A DNA stretch of 64,000 bases from Helicoverpa zea (GCF_022581195.2 NC_061470.1:2356001-2420000), one strand, 5' to 3'. Counted from the stretch's first letter, positions 19,605-32,468 are shown. Translations and numbers: made by a program. Notes: generated by a model from the sequence alone, not told the origin.

Positions 19605-21935
19605 AAAAGTCGATGAATACATTGAACATTGCTTTCCAATTATTTAGAGGTTTTAGAGTTCATGTTTATTTTTTACTTTACAAAAAGAGTTGTGTTACTA
19701 ACTGTACCAACGTAATTTATTCCTCCTTTTTTTTCTGGTGAAAGAAAATTCTAGATTTCTTGCGGAGAAGTTGCGTGTATTAATGTAGGAAGTTAGATTT
19801 TCTTGATGTTTTTTTGCTTGTAATAATATTGCTCGCAGAAGTAAAAGTTAATGTTTTTGTCGCTTTGAAAGCAAAGGGAAACGCAATATAACTTGTAGTT
19901 TACTAGAAATATGTTTGTGTTTGTATTTAGTTTAGTTAGATGATGCAATGAAAGATGTACTTTTTTTTGTGATAAATATTTTTTCTTGTAAATCAAAGTT
20001 TTTCTTTTCCTCCTCTTCCTTCGTTTCTGACAATTCTTACTTATACACCAAACTTCACTGATATAATAACGTAATGAAATGTGTATTGTAAATCTTTCTT
20101 TTTGTCTGTCCGTCCGTACAGCTTTTATGCCAAAACTACTGACCCTGTATTTGGGTATTGAAAGACACCAGACTACTTTTATTCGGTGCGGAAAGTAGTT
20201 ACCTCACGTGGATAGAACCACGAGAAACCCTCAATTTGCAACATAAATATCTCCTGTATACAATAATCAAACTTTTCTAACGACATTAACATAAGACAGT
20301 CCCCAAAACGCCCACTCTTCACCACTTCCTACCTTTACACCTTAACTTCTACACGAATAAACTAAGTCAATTACGTATAAAATCTCCTAGTAACAGCAAT
20401 TACTCGTTTTACGATATTGAGCTTATCTCAATATCCCTCAGTTATACCTATGGGCATTTCCTAGGATCAGATCTATGTAACGACTTATATATCACAATGT
20501 ATAACATGCCGAATATCGTAAAACGGTTGACCAGACAAGACCGCAGAACGTGAAGTATTGATGTAACAAGGTATAGGTCAACAATACACATTCATTAATG
20601 TTAAGGTTGAAGAGTAAGTTTGAAACACAATAAACTCAGGAAATATTGAACAAATTTGAAACACATTGTGTATGTTTACTTTACTTTTTTACCTTTGTTT
20701 TTAACTTAATTTGAACCTCAACATTTATTCATTCATTCAGGGTTTATTAAAGAAAGCTATAGGCTACCTTTTAGTGTGGTTGAATGCGTATTGATCTTAT
20801 GTGTCGGATCGGAAAATTTGTTGTCTGTGTACTGTGTGTAAAGATCCAAAGCATTAACATTTACCAACACCTATTTCTTTTGAGATATAACTGTCACATT
20901 ACTTCAAATTATTACATGTCACATTACTACATGAATGCTTATCTAATTCATACTCTCAAAGTTGATCTACAACCGAGACGGTAGCAGGAAATGGCGTCTG
21001 CCTTAGGAAATGGACGGACAAGCTCAATAATGTATTGTAAAACTTATATTAATTCTGACAGTAGTGTGGGAATACTTTATCATGTGATTGGAAAAGTGTG
21101 TGTCTGTGTATGTGAATAGATTTTTGGGACCTACCTTAACTACTCATCTATTGTGTAGGTATGTATGTTTCTCAGAGACTTTCTTAACTTGACCTTTCTT
21201 TTGCTCACCCATTTGCTAAAAGATTGACGTTTGATGATGTCTTAAAAAGTCCTAATTGGATAATACCGCTAACATATAAAATATAATAGCGTATTTTAAA
21301 TTTAAATTATGATGCGCAACGTCCCGATAAATATAAAATTTCAAACAAATGCAGAATTAGGAAGTTTGAAATAATTATACCTGCTCGCTTCAATCCTGAA
21401 ACCAAACTAACACAACATTACCAAAAAATAAACCTTCATGTATTACCGAAAGAAGCATATAGCCTAATTATCCTTTAAAAAGCAATACTCAAAACAAAAA
21501 ACAATCAAAGGAAATATCCAAAGCGAATCTAGAACCAAAGATACAAAGCGTGTTCTAAATTAACTGGAAGAGGCAGAGCGTGAAAATTAACGGTAGATTC
21601 AAGCCTAACCAAGCTATCTGTCTGATTTGGAAGCGCTATCCATCTATTTTATTGGGAAAATCTCAGTTGCAGGCTAATTTTGGTTAAGTAATGTTGCTGG
21701 TTTTGGTTGAAGCAAAAAGTCTTGTTGGGTAACTGAATTTATGTTTATTTCTTTTAAAGATATTTCATTTGATAGTGTAATAAAGACCAAGTTGTATCTT
21801 CTAAGATACAGGATTTTTCCTAGTTTAGAAGTCAGGATCCTTATGCTCTGGCCCACATTGCCATAATCCTAAAAATGATAAATTTGTGTTCTTTTTTGGA
21901 AATAACAAAGATTTTTTTTTTAAATTCAGTATTTG
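19605..21935. other. AT-rich unique region
   Basis: No gene. At about 20085-20240 a decayed Helitron-like piece is visible (GTCTGTCCGTCCGTAC, GGTGCGGAAAGTAGTTACCT). Confidence 0.5.
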
Positions 21936-22125
21936 GCAGTCGTTACAGATATTTAAAAGTCAGAAAGACTGATTACCAGACATACCAAGTGGTAAGTACC
22001 GGGTTGCAAGGGTAATTGGGTTGTAGAGGTTAGATAGGGAGTCGCCCTATGCAAAACATAGGTACTCAGCTGCATTCTGTAAGGCTGGAACCTCACCCCA
22101 ACTGAACTGAACTGAGAAAAGGCAG
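21936..22125 (+). mobile_element. SINE family B, old truncated copy
   Basis: GGCAGTCGTTACAG, GGTAATTGGGTTGTAGAGGT, CAGCTGCATTCTGTAAGG in the expected order, well diverged. Confidence 0.6.
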
Positions 22126-22951
22126 GTAGATGTTGACGTTTAAAAAAAACATCACGTAATTAAAATATTAGTGTCAATAATAAAAAAACCGCGGATAACA
22201 TCCCCGTACTGCATGATTCCATCTTCCACACTATACTTGCTTTCTCATGCAGTATGAGAAAAGCCAAATGTAGAAACTAGTATAGAATAAACCGGGATAT
22301 TACGTGCAGTATGCACTCAGGTGTTCGCGTTGTAAATAAAAGATTGGGTCACCGGCGCCATCTTGGTTTGGGTCATTTGCATACACTTCGGGCAGTCTAG
22401 CTTATAAAAGAGGGTTTAACTTCTTAGAAATTCTAGGATAGCTGGTTTCCTAAAGAAAAGTAATTATTAAGACGTACACAGATTTTGTATAATTCTTCTA
22501 GCTATTTACCAGAGGAAATCGTTTGACACATCATAAATAGACGAAAATGTTTAAATTAATGACAGTATTTTCAATATAATGTTTTATAGCTAAAGAGACG
22601 CTCAGTTCCAAATGATTATCAAAAGTCTTAAAAAGATTCTTCCAGAACTTATTATACATGGATAGATTTGACATCCTTATGTAAACAAACAACAATTACA
22701 GTTCTAACTAAAAGACTAAACTACGCTGAAGACGATATTTAACGAGAATATCATATTTAAATAGGTAGTTTTAAAAACACTTTTCACAAATAAACACATA
22801 CTTTCAACGCTTCTAAAAATTCAAAGAAAATTCTCACTTCCAACTACCTTCCTAACTTTAGGAGGACCACTAACAGAAAAATAAGTGCTCCAAGCCATAT
22901 TTTTCCTCGTAATTTTCTCCAATATGGCCTGATATTGCTGGCATAGCATTC
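22126..22951. other. no gene recognised
   Basis: AT-rich sequence without recognised features. Confidence 0.5.
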
Positions 22952-23357
22952 AAGTACCGTCACACTGGAGACTAAACAGTCGGCCGACAGTTGCTTGTCA
23001 ATTATTTTTTAAAGAAAATCTTGATTCCAATTAAAGTTAAATACCTGATCATTGTCACAGTTTAAATATAGTCCTTTGTTAATAGTTGCGAAGCAACGTA
23101 AAACTTTCGTAACAATGTCACTCACACACGAATGTGCTCGATGCACGACACCGAGTACTGACAGCACCGAGAGAAGAACTTAAAAGGTCGTCGATGCACA
23201 TGCGTGTGTGAGTGGATTTATTACGGACGTTAGTAGATTTCACAACTGTACAATTTAATTCTGTGTCTTTGTAATGTGCATACAACCATTCATCTTCATA
23301 CTGACCTATGAGCCCAAACAAACTATCGGCCGACTAAAAGTTGGTAGTGTGCTTCTC
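22952..23357 (+). mobile_element. CGGCCGAC-family MITE, copy with internal insert
   Basis: Left end ACTAAACAGTCGGCCGACAG, right end CGGCCGACTAAAAG. A segment of about 210 bp at 23058-23270 interrupts it. The insert is itself roughly palindromic: TCACTCACACACG at 23119 is mirrored by CGTGTGTGAGTG at 23203. Confidence 0.7.
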
Positions 23358-23360
23358 TTA

Positions 23361-24267
23361 AGGTATGCATCTAGTAAATAAAAGATTATGCAGAGGCTAA
23401 ATTTTCGAGCTAGCCACGAGCCACGTAACCACTGAGCCAATTTCAGGCGATGCAATTTCTAAGGTACTTTAGACTGGTTATAGGCTGGTTACCGTAAGTA
23501 GGCTGTTTGGGGTTTTAAGTGTTACGATCTTGTTGTAAAATAATGTTTTGAAAATAAAGGTATTTCTTTTGCTAGGTTGATTTTTGAATTTGTTTAAGTA
23601 TTTACTGTCTGTTTTTGGTGTAAGTATAGTTTATATTTATTGTAAGTATAGTTTATGTATCATTCGTATTTAACGTGCTTGAAGTATTTTAATTATTTAA
23701 TTAAAAAGTCTTCATAAATAGCCTCGTATTTAAGAACTCAAACCTTTATATAAACTAGCGTTCATATTGATTTTTGTTCTTGGACGTCCAAAAAATAAAA
23801 GTTAATGTGCTATAGTTTATTCTAAAGTAAATTGAAAATGAATAATGCATTTACATAAGTAATCATACTTAGAAATTTTCCTTTCAATCCAACAATTTCC
23901 TTTTTATCAAACTTATCTTCCAGAAGAATCAAGTTGTTAGGGAAGTAGTAGAATCAAATTATCAAATAAGTTTGTAATATAGTATCGAATCTTCAAGATG
24001 TAATGTCATTTTGTCACTTGTAAAATGTACACAAAATGTAAAATGTCAAAATGTAAGTGTCACACAAATGTAAAATGTCAGTCTCTTCAATAAACCCATA
24101 CGAGCAAGACCATCTTCAATTTCAACCAAGTTCCTTTACGAAACACAAGTTAAAATATCACAAAACACATCTCCATATACCTAACAAAAACAAACAAACA
24201 CAAGCTTTTCCCCTAATATGCATACACTCGGTATTATCACCGACCATAAGCATTACAAAACTTAGAA
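23361..24267. other. no gene recognised
   Basis: AT-rich; a short AAATGTAAAATGTCA-type repetition near 24020-24080. Confidence 0.5.
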
Positions 24268-24425
24268 CACCCATATAAGTTACTTGCAAGTTTTAATAGG
24301 CATTGTAACACCGCTTTACTTAGAAGTTAGTAACATTGCCCTTAGTTGGCTTAAGTATTGTCGTTAGAACTGAGTGTTTCTTTGGATGATTTTGTTTATA
24401 AACACAAGCTTATAACCAAAAGGGA

Positions 24426-24594
24426 CTAGCTTCCGCTCGCGGCTTCGCCCGCGTGGTGCTTTGAAAAAGTAGCCTAAGTGTTAATCCAGGGTATCACCTA
24501 TTTACATACCAAATTGAAATCAAATCGGTCCAGTCGTTTTTGCGTGAAAGAATAACAAACACACATTTATACATTCTCACAAACTTTCACATCT
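24426..24594 (-). mobile_element. short Lep1-like Helitron, copy 2
   Basis: CTAGCTTCCGCTCGCGGCTT at the left is the 3' end on the minus strand; the 5' side runs to CACAAACTTTCACATC. It meets the next Helitron head to head. Confidence 0.75.
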
Positions 24595-24780
24595 ATACTA
24601 ATATTATAAAGCTGAAGAGTTTGTTTGTTTGTTTGTTTGAACGCACTAATCTCAGGAACTACTGGTCCGATTTGAAAATTTCTTTCAGTGTTAGATAGCC
24701 CATTTAACGAGGAAGGCTATTTTTTATCCCGGTACGGGAAGTAGTTCCCACGGGATGCGGGTGAAACCGCTGGCAGCTAG
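24595..24780 (+). mobile_element. short Lep1-like Helitron, copy 3
   Basis: It starts TATACTAATATTATAAAGC, has GTTTGTTTGTTTGTTTG and TTTTTATCCCGGTACGGGAA, and ends CGCTGGCAGCTAG. Confidence 0.75.
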
Positions 24781-25275
24781 TTTATAATATTAGTAGGAAA
24801 TAGGATAGTAGGATAGGATAAGATTTGTTTGAAAGATTCTTGGTGATCAAATTGATATAGTAATTCGTTTTGGTTACGAAAGGTAGCAAATGAGGAATAT
24901 TGTAAGAATTAGAAAATGATGGTTGATAAAAAAATATGCCTGTTATTTGAAAATATGTTTTTATTTACTACACCCATATAAGTTACTTGCAAGTTTTAAT
25001 AGGCATTGTAACACCGCTTTACTTAGAAGATAGTAACATTGCCCTTAGTTGGCTTAAGTATTGTCGTTAGAACTGAGTGTTTCTTTGGATGATTTTGTTT
25101 TCAAAGGATAAGGGCAAGTTCGAAAAATTGTTGATGATCAAATTGATTTAATAATTCGTTTTGCTTTCGGGTGGTAATTTTTTAGGTTAATTGCAAGAAT
25201 ATATTTTTAAAAATATGAAAAGAAATGTTGGTACAAAAATATGCCAATTATATTATTTGAAAATATGTTTTCGTG

Positions 25276-25651
25276 GATAGTAAAGTTTTGATTAAATTAC
25301 TTTTCTGGCTGTAGATGATGTCTGTGGGCATACATTCTAAAGCCATGATAACTTTTTCAAACACTCTCATTTCTAAAAATTGCCTTCAAAATAGCTATAT
25401 TGCAGAAAATATGTGTGTACCATCAAATTCTTTACGGAAACATTTCCTTGGGAGAATAATTTAATTCCTTCGCAGAACTTTGACGTGCACAGAACCCAGA
25501 TATAAATAAAATAGATAAAACCAAAAAGTTCTGGAGAACACCTCGAGTCTCGCACCTCATTACAACGTTAAACATATAACGGAATTATCTCAAACTCGTA
25601 TGAACTTACAGAATTTATAATACGACCAAAACTTTGCAGAGCGGGGCTTTA
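25276..25651. other. no gene recognised
   Basis: AT-rich spacer. Confidence 0.5.
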
Positions 25652-26132
25652 GAGTACCCGTACACACTGAAGACTAAACAGTTGGCCGACAATTAACCCG
25701 ATGGCTGGCAATTTAGTTTTTAAAGAAAAAAAATCTTTATTCCCATAAAAGTTTTCAGTAGATCTTGTACGGGCTGGATACCTGATTTTTGTAATGTGGG
25801 TACTTCTGTTCATCATCATACTGATTTATGTGCCCAAACAAAATAACCATCTGTAGGTATTATCTCATCCTTGTCCCAACGATGTTGGGGTCGGCTTCTA
25901 GTCTCACCGGATGCAGCTGAGTACCAGTGCTTTACAAGGAGCGACTGCTCTATCTGACCTTCTCAACCCAGTTACCCGGGCAATCCAATACTCCTATGTA
26001 AGATTGGTTATCAGACTTACTGGCTCCTGACTACCCGTAACGACTGCCAAAGATGTTCAAATGACAGCCGGGTCCTACAGTTTACCCCAAACAAACTATC
26101 GGCCGACTAAAAGTTTGCAGTGTGCTATACTC
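25652..26132 (+). mobile_element. CGGCCGAC-family MITE split by a SINE
   Basis: The ends are GAGTACCCGTACACACTGAA and ...GCAGTGTGCTATACTC, flanked by TTA (25649-25651 and 26133-26135). The 3-bp TTA duplication fits a Harbinger-type origin. A family B SINE interrupts the right part. Confidence 0.78.
25843..26085 (-). mobile_element. SINE family B, truncated copy inside a MITE
   Basis: CCCAAACAAA is duplicated at 25833-25842 and 26086-26095. The body has CGATGTTGGGGTCGGCTTCT and CCGTAACGACTGCC. The tRNA head is absent. Confidence 0.8.
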
Positions 26133-26135
26133 TTA

Positions 26136-26704
26136 GACTAAATATTTTACCTGCTCAAACCTTTATTACTTTAGACCCTTTGAAATTTGCATCAATTACA
26201 CATTACAGTTTGGAATAGCATAATTAAGTTTTTGGTCAGTCGGACCGTTTTATGTCTTTGTTTTTATGACTATTTTTAGTCTGTGTACCGTCTGGGCTTA
26301 GGCTTTAAAATAAATGATCATAACTTTATTAAGCTCAACTTTTTGCTACTTTATTGGTTAAATCATTTACCAAGTATGATTTATTCACTTACTTTACTAA
26401 TTAATTGTATTTTGACTACTTAATCGTTACTTTTACGAATATAAGTTTTTCTACATAATCCTGGCCTGGCATTTACTTGACGTAATTTTAGCTACAAAAT
26501 ACGAATGTAGTTACCTGTACACATAGACCTATATGTTAATAACTTACTTACTTAGTACTTCCTATTTCCATTTGTCTTCGGAACGCTTCTGGCAAAAACA
26601 CTGACAGCCCAACGTAACTGCAATATACAGTTATAGGTAACTACAGCTATCAATTCTTTTTTTTGTTATGTTATGGAAGAAATACAGTATTTTGAACTTA
26701 TAGG
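26136..26704. other. no gene recognised
   Basis: AT-rich sequence; nothing recognised. Confidence 0.5.
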
Positions 26705-26791
26705 ATCTTCTTCTTCTTTTTTCGTGTCAATGACATATCTTATAGAGAGACTACACTTTGTTAGCCCAATATGCCGCCACAGCGAGAGCAC
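26705..26791 (-). mobile_element. short retroposon tail, relative of the 81-bp insert
   Basis: CTTCTTCTTCTT, CGTGTCAATGACAT, GACTACACTTTGTTAGCCCA and GCCGCCACAGCGAGAGCAC match the insert at 14.93 kb. Confidence 0.7.
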
Positions 26792-26792
26792 G

Positions 26793-27002
26793 GCCGAATG
26801 CACTCATGAGGTCCTACCGCGAGCAAGTTTCAGGGCACAGTGGACATGTGATGAGGTGGTCGTTGGAGATTTCAACAGCCACAGTTTAATCTGGGGCTAC
26901 CGAAGTACCAATGCGGACGGTCAGGCGGTCGAGGACTGGGCAGAACTGAACGACTTGACTCTGATCCATAGCCCAAAAGACCCACCTTCATTTAACTTAT
27001 AG
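26793..27002 (+). pseudogene. AP-endonuclease domain fragment of a non-LTR retrotransposon
   Basis: About 69 codons end in TAG at 27000-27002. They include EVVVGDFNSHSLIWGYRS, then NADGQAVEDWAELNDLTLIH and PPSFNL. GDFNSH followed by WGY is a core motif of the apurinic-type endonuclease that nicks target DNA for LINE insertion; its D, N and H are catalytic or metal-site residues. The fragment lacks the N-terminal half and everything after the SFN loop. An open frame reads into it from the adjacent short retroposon tail, but that junction looks accidental. No reverse transcriptase follows, so this is a dead scrap. The clade cannot be set from this piece. Confidence 0.75.
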
Positions 27003-28371
27003 GATTATGAGAAAGTAGGTAGAGAGTGATTTTGTTTTAGAATAAGTTTCGTTAGTAAGTTATTAAAATGAATTAAAACTCATATCTTACGTACTTTTAT
27101 GTCAATTTGAGATATAGTATGACACTAGCATCCACCAAAGGTTTTACCTAAGTCTTGGTCTCGTAAAAGTTATTTTGCGCAACCAGATAAGATGTAAGGA
27201 AGAAGATTTTTTGAATCAATCCAGTAGTTACTGAGGTTAGAGCTCTCAAGCAAACAAACTCTTCAGCTTTACAATAGGTATTAGTGCAGATCCAAAATAT
27301 TTAGTAAGTAATCCGAATAAAATTCAAACTCCCCCGAAAAACAGGATACAAAAAAACAGATTTCCCTTACACCATAATAAAAGTGTAAGCGACAAACATA
27401 TTTATCGACACCCACAAAGTGGTGTAACGACTTAGGGCTTTTACATGCGCGTGACAAATGGACCTTTTAGCGTTGTGCCGTATGCCGTGCGCATACGAGC
27501 GACTAATGTCAGGTGGGTTATGTAGTTTGTAATAGTGGTATTTTTTGTCGTTGTTTGTTTTTTAGGTGTAATTTGATTTTTTTTTTATTTACAGTCAAGT
27601 TTTGTTTTGTGTGGTTTGGTAGGGAGGTAGATTATTTGTATAGTAATATTTTATAAAAGTTCATGAAGTAGCTTACTGAGAATAATGCTGAAGTCATAAG
27701 AATAACTTACTAGTGTTAAAAGATAGCACGATTAAAACCAATCAATATGTATTTGTAATGCCTAATTAATTTGTTTTAATCTTTGTTTCACCATTTCTCC
27801 ACATTTCTTATCCACAACTTATGAAAATTTGTGGGTAAATGAATTGGAATACCTAAGCAGTAATGAATTATATTTTGAAATTCTAAAAGCGTTAAGTGTA
27901 AACCAAGCCTTATTTAGCTTGCATAATTTTTTGCCGAATATGTCTGCCGCAGCCATTTTGTTTGCACAGCGGATAATACTGAATTATGTACGTTGAACGG
28001 TTAACGTATGAGTTTAAGTGGTCTAGTAAACATTGACTGTCAGTTGTGTTGAAGATTAGCATGTTATTTTAGCTCTTTTAACATGCCTTGTTTAAATTTT
28101 AGGTGGTACTACTAGATTTTGCTCGCAAATTCGTTCAGGTACACATGGAGTATTGTTTGATGTAGCGATACATTTGATAACTGCTTAATTAATTCGTAGA
28201 AATATGTATAAAGTTAAAATATAAATTATATGAAAAATAAATAATTCTTAAAAAAATGTTTACCTAAAAAACAAAGCGATACATTAATAATTAATTCATA
28301 CACATGTTATATAATACTTACTAACTATAAAAAACTAAGTACGTATTTGGATTTTTTACTATTAAAACTGT
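27003..28371. other. no gene recognised
   Basis: AT-rich unique sequence. A decayed minus-strand Helitron-like piece may lie at about 27190-27290. Confidence 0.5.
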
Positions 28372-28530
28372 CTGACAACCGGTATTACTAAGGGGTATTA
28401 GCTGCCCAGGTAACTGGATTGAAGAGATCAGATGGGCTGTCGCTCCATGTAAAACACTAGTCTCTCGTTCTCAGCTGTCCTACCCGGTGAGACTGAAGCC
28501 GACTCCAACGTAATTATAAAAAAGATAGAT
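28372..28530 (+). mobile_element. SINE family B, truncated copy
   Basis: CCCAGGTAACTGGATTGAAG, GGGCTGTCGCTCCATGTAAA and CCGACTCCAACGTAATT, with a GATGATGAT end. Confidence 0.65.
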
Positions 28531-29164
28531 GATGATACTATTTAAACTATGTATTTAATTGTGTTTGCCACTCCTATTCTTGCCATAAGTAGTTGAATTT
28601 TGTCAAAACCCCAATCTTACTGAGCGCCTTCGTACCTAAGGGAAGGTAGCTATGTGATGAAACATGCGTTGCTTCTTATCAAATGTTTAGAAAAGCACGT
28701 GACGTGACACGTGAATAAGTGACCGTTCACACTTAACCCATGATAGGTGACTGGTCGATTGTAGGTACATTTACGATACGCTCGACATCATATTTTCCGT
28801 CAGGTATGAACCTTACCTTAAACTGGCAATACATAATGCAATTTTATTCATCCAGTTAACTTACCACATTTTTCCTATTTTACAATAGTCTAAAAAACAA
28901 ACATAACTTGTACTGGTATTAATTTTTATTGTCTTCCATTTTGCGTGTGGAAATCATTCGCGCATTCTGACAATGTCAGTTTTATTGAACAATATTTTGT
29001 GTTTTATCGCACAATGGCGCACTGATTTGTGCGTGCTATTTCATGTTTTATGTCTATTTGAATTTTTTTGCTAATATTAAAATCATTTGTTTGGATCTTT
29101 CAGTTCAAAACTACGGAGGATTGACTTACGTATAGACTATATATTAAAATAATGAATTTATTAG
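28531..29164. other. no gene recognised
   Basis: AT-rich spacer. Confidence 0.5.
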
Positions 29165-29297
29165 GTGTCTGACCTTCTTAACCGAATTAGATACCTGGGC
29201 AACTGAAATACCTTGGTAAGACAGGTTGTCAGACTTTCTGGTTCACGATTAAATATCCGTGACGACTGTCAAAGGCGTTTAAATGACAATAACTCGC
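29165..29297 (-). mobile_element. SINE family B, decayed fragment
   Basis: GTGTCTGACCTTCTTAACCG, ACCTGGGCAACTGAAATACC and GACGACTGTCAAAGGCGTTT follow the family order. Confidence 0.55.
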
Positions 29298-30177
29298 CAT
29301 AACAAAATAGTCACCCTTTAAAGGATCGACCGCGCCAAGCGTTGCTTAATCTTACAATCGATCGACCCGTGTCGTTGTTACTTACAGTGGGCTTCTATAA
29401 CCGATCTATGCGATGATTTGAAAATAGAGATTGTATTTTGAAATTAAGTCTATAGGTACAAATAATGTCAAATATAAATACCAAAAACTATAGTAAAATA
29501 TCTGACCTTTTTATTGAGAATAAAGTTTCTCAAAAACTAATCGCAAAACGTCGGATAGACAGGTTATAGAAATTCGCCGCTTTCCACGAGCTCCTTCACG
29601 AGCAAATACCATACCAATTTTAATAACAACATATCTTCTGATTAAACAAACTTCAACATGACCTCATATGAAGTATGCGTATAGCATTCCGAGCCTCCCA
29701 TTTTGCACAAGGGTAAGGCCAAGGGTGGGGGGAGGGGATGAGGGTACTTTCCTTAATCTATTTATGAAGGGTTGGTCTCTTGTATGGCATATGTCGTGAA
29801 CTAATTAAACAGTGTGAACTCATTAAAAATAGGCATTTTTAGGAGGAATTTGGAAATAAATGTGGGTAAATATATTGTATTCAATAGTAGATAATGTCCA
29901 TCCTCCATAGAAACCATCCATCCTTACTAATCATTTTATATTTCCATTAAAAATAAATAAAGTGCAATCTTAATATTTAATAAGGTATTAAAAGTAACAA
30001 TATATCATGTGTAGCTTAATACTTATAGTTAAAGTATTCTGATCACTCAAAGATTTATTTCAGTTCTTGAATCCACCAATCGAACACACCCCTTAAAGTA
30101 AAATAACGCTATTTAATACCTAAAAACATCAATACTAACTACTAATAAGAAACGAACACAAAGCTCTGAGAATCATC
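29298..30177. other. no gene; one G-run cluster
   Basis: AT-rich apart from a guanine-rich cluster at 29723-29744 with four G runs, a possible G-quadruplex. Confidence 0.5.
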
Positions 30178-30361
30178 TTACTTATATTATAAATGTGAAA
30201 GTTTGTGAGAATGTATGGATGTATGTTTGTTATTCAATCATGCAAAAACGGCTGGACCGATTTGATTTAAATTCGGTATGTAGATAGGTGCTACCCTGGA
30301 TTAACACATAGGCTACTTTTTATCAACACACCACGCGGGCGAAGCCGCTGGCGGAAGCTAG
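30178..30361 (+). mobile_element. short Lep1-like Helitron, copy 4
   Basis: It starts TTACTTATATTATAAATGTG and ends GGGCGAAGCCGCTGGCGG, AAGCTAG. The middle has CTGGACCGATTTGATTTAAA. Confidence 0.8.
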
Positions 30362-31743
30362 TACAAAATAAAGCCAGTTTTCCACAACAAACAGATAAAC
30401 GGATTAATAAGAAAACAATAGAAGAGAATCAATATGGCGGCCGTCAAACAGGGATCGCGCGGTAAATATCGCGAGCCTGCAGATGCTGGTTTTGTTTGCT
30501 ATGTTTTTATATGTGAATAGTAGGATAGTTTGTGTGTTTGTACGTTTAAAAGTATGACGGATTCGATGTTGTAACTTTACAATTGAGTGCAGTTAAATAT
30601 TTACTAGAAGAAGATGAATAAACAATAAGCTTCGATAAAACAAAATTATTATTACAACAAACTTGCTGTTTTCCCGCCTTTATTACTTGAGGATAAAGTA
30701 GCTTCCTAATAGTGAAAAAAAAATCCATTTGGTTCAGTAATTTCGGAGTTTTAAGATACAAATAAGCACATTTTTTTTGTTTAATTATGGTATGAATATT
30801 TACAACCAACCAAATCAAAATGTTTGTCAGCAGAATTCAAAAAGAAATTTCACTACAAATTTTACAATCCAAACAAAAAAAAATACACTTCTACTGGCAG
30901 GTAAAACCGCATGCCACAGCTAGTTAACAAATATCGAGACCACGTTCAGAAATCAAACGGGAGCTAAGAAAAACGATTCACGGTGAACAACCATTTGTCA
31001 TAACGCTGCTTCGCTTTTTATTTTGAAGCATAAATAAATCCGTTTGAAATAAATAAATGTATGAGTATCGAAGTTTGCGAAGGAATCTTAAAATCGTGGG
31101 AGTGAATGCAGAATGCAATATAATATTGTCAGCTAATGTAAAATTTTCATGAACATGAATTTATTGCATCACGTTTCATAATTAATCTTACTTAATTTAC
31201 TTGTAGACTGAAATGAAAGAAATTAAAGTCAAACATTCGATTTGGAAAAGTGCATAGTATATTGGACGTAGATTTTTAAAGATGACAACGGCCATCAATA
31301 GATACCTTGATTGACTTTAGAAAAGAATAGTTATTTGACAACAAGGGTTATTAGAAACGTTACAAGCGTAATTTTATAATTCAGTTATTTCCAAATTACA
31401 GTATTAAAAGACTCTCTACTCATATTTATTTTAACATGCAAGAAATATAATCCAATACCACAGACAGAAGTAATGCAGACAGACAGACAAACAGACAACC
31501 AATATGTGCACACAAATACGATAAAAACCTTAACCGCCGCACAAAGAGATGATGCGGTTTTGCGATTTTTTTGTCGCACAATCTGTTTAAACTGGTCTGT
31601 CTGGTTTCAGATATAGATTGGATTTTTCGAAGCTATCTCGTCTATCTGTCTGGATTATTTGTCTGTCGTTGGAATAGATTTTTTCGAATAATTGGTTTTT
31701 GTTTGAGTAGGTAGTGTAATAATGGATGAATTCTGCAGTTTTT
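30362..31743. other. no gene recognised
   Basis: AT-rich. A PyCTGTC-type microsatellite complement (CAGACAGACAGACAAACAGA) sits near 31478. Confidence 0.5.
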
Positions 31744-31850
31744 ACTGGTAATCAGAATGGGTGACAATCAGTCTTAACAAGAGGTATTTGGTTGCTTAGG
31801 TAAAACTGAGAGAGGTCATACAGGCAGTCGCTCCATGTACTCCATAACTA
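31744..31850 (+). mobile_element. SINE family B, decayed fragment
   Basis: GTGACAATCAGTCTTAACAA, GGTTGCTTAGGTAAAACTGA and GGCAGTCGCTCCATGTA mark an old copy. Confidence 0.5.
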
Positions 31851-32468
31851 TATGTACCAACTATAATACACATATCGATACCTCCCACGTAAGTTGTTGT
31901 AACCCACAATATGCATGTATTACGTTTTTTAAACCAAACCGCCTATTTTTGCCTACTATATGCGTTAAGAGTAAAAAAAATATTTTTTTTTTTTTTTTAA
32001 GTATATTTACCAGACGTATTAAGTTGTATCATTATTACAACGGCGGCGTGTAACATTGTATCTACCTCCGCAACGGTTTACGCGGGCGAGGGCGCGGGGT
32101 GCATTGCGCGCTCGCGCCGCGTATGTGTGACATGCGACAGTTCACGCCGGACTTCATAAAGCGTGGAGGTCGCGCGCCTATGATCGTCGATTTTTACGTA
32201 ATTAATAATTTATAACGATATTTTAGAATTATGTAGTTTTATAACGACAACAACCTAAACTGTTTTAAAGATTACTTACAACAACTTACGTCGCTTAGAA
32301 GATACCAAATCAGCGTTGTATAATCACATACAACACTTTACGTTGTTGAATAATAACAAATTATGTGTGAAGTAATACATACAACAGTTTACGTCTGAAT
32401 TACATACACAAATAATTATTGTATGTTGACATAGTATATTTTACGTTGCGAAGATATTTCTTTTTTTA

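Larger units (their letters stand above)
24268..25275. repeat. tandem duplication; first unit carries two Helitrons
   Basis: CCCATATAAGTTACTTGC through GGATGATTTTGTTT occurs at 24270-24396 and again at 24971-25099 with almost no changes. The following block (GATCAAATTGAT...TAATTCGTTTTG...AAAATATGTTTT) is also duplicated at 24845-24962 and 25135-25271. The second unit is continuous. The first is opened by about 400 bp of Helitron sequence. Confidence 0.8.

Noticed and set aside
32050..32180. CpG-rich patch that might be a promoter
   Set aside because: It lies inside the 3.04-kb element and has no adjacent gene; it is more likely element sequence.
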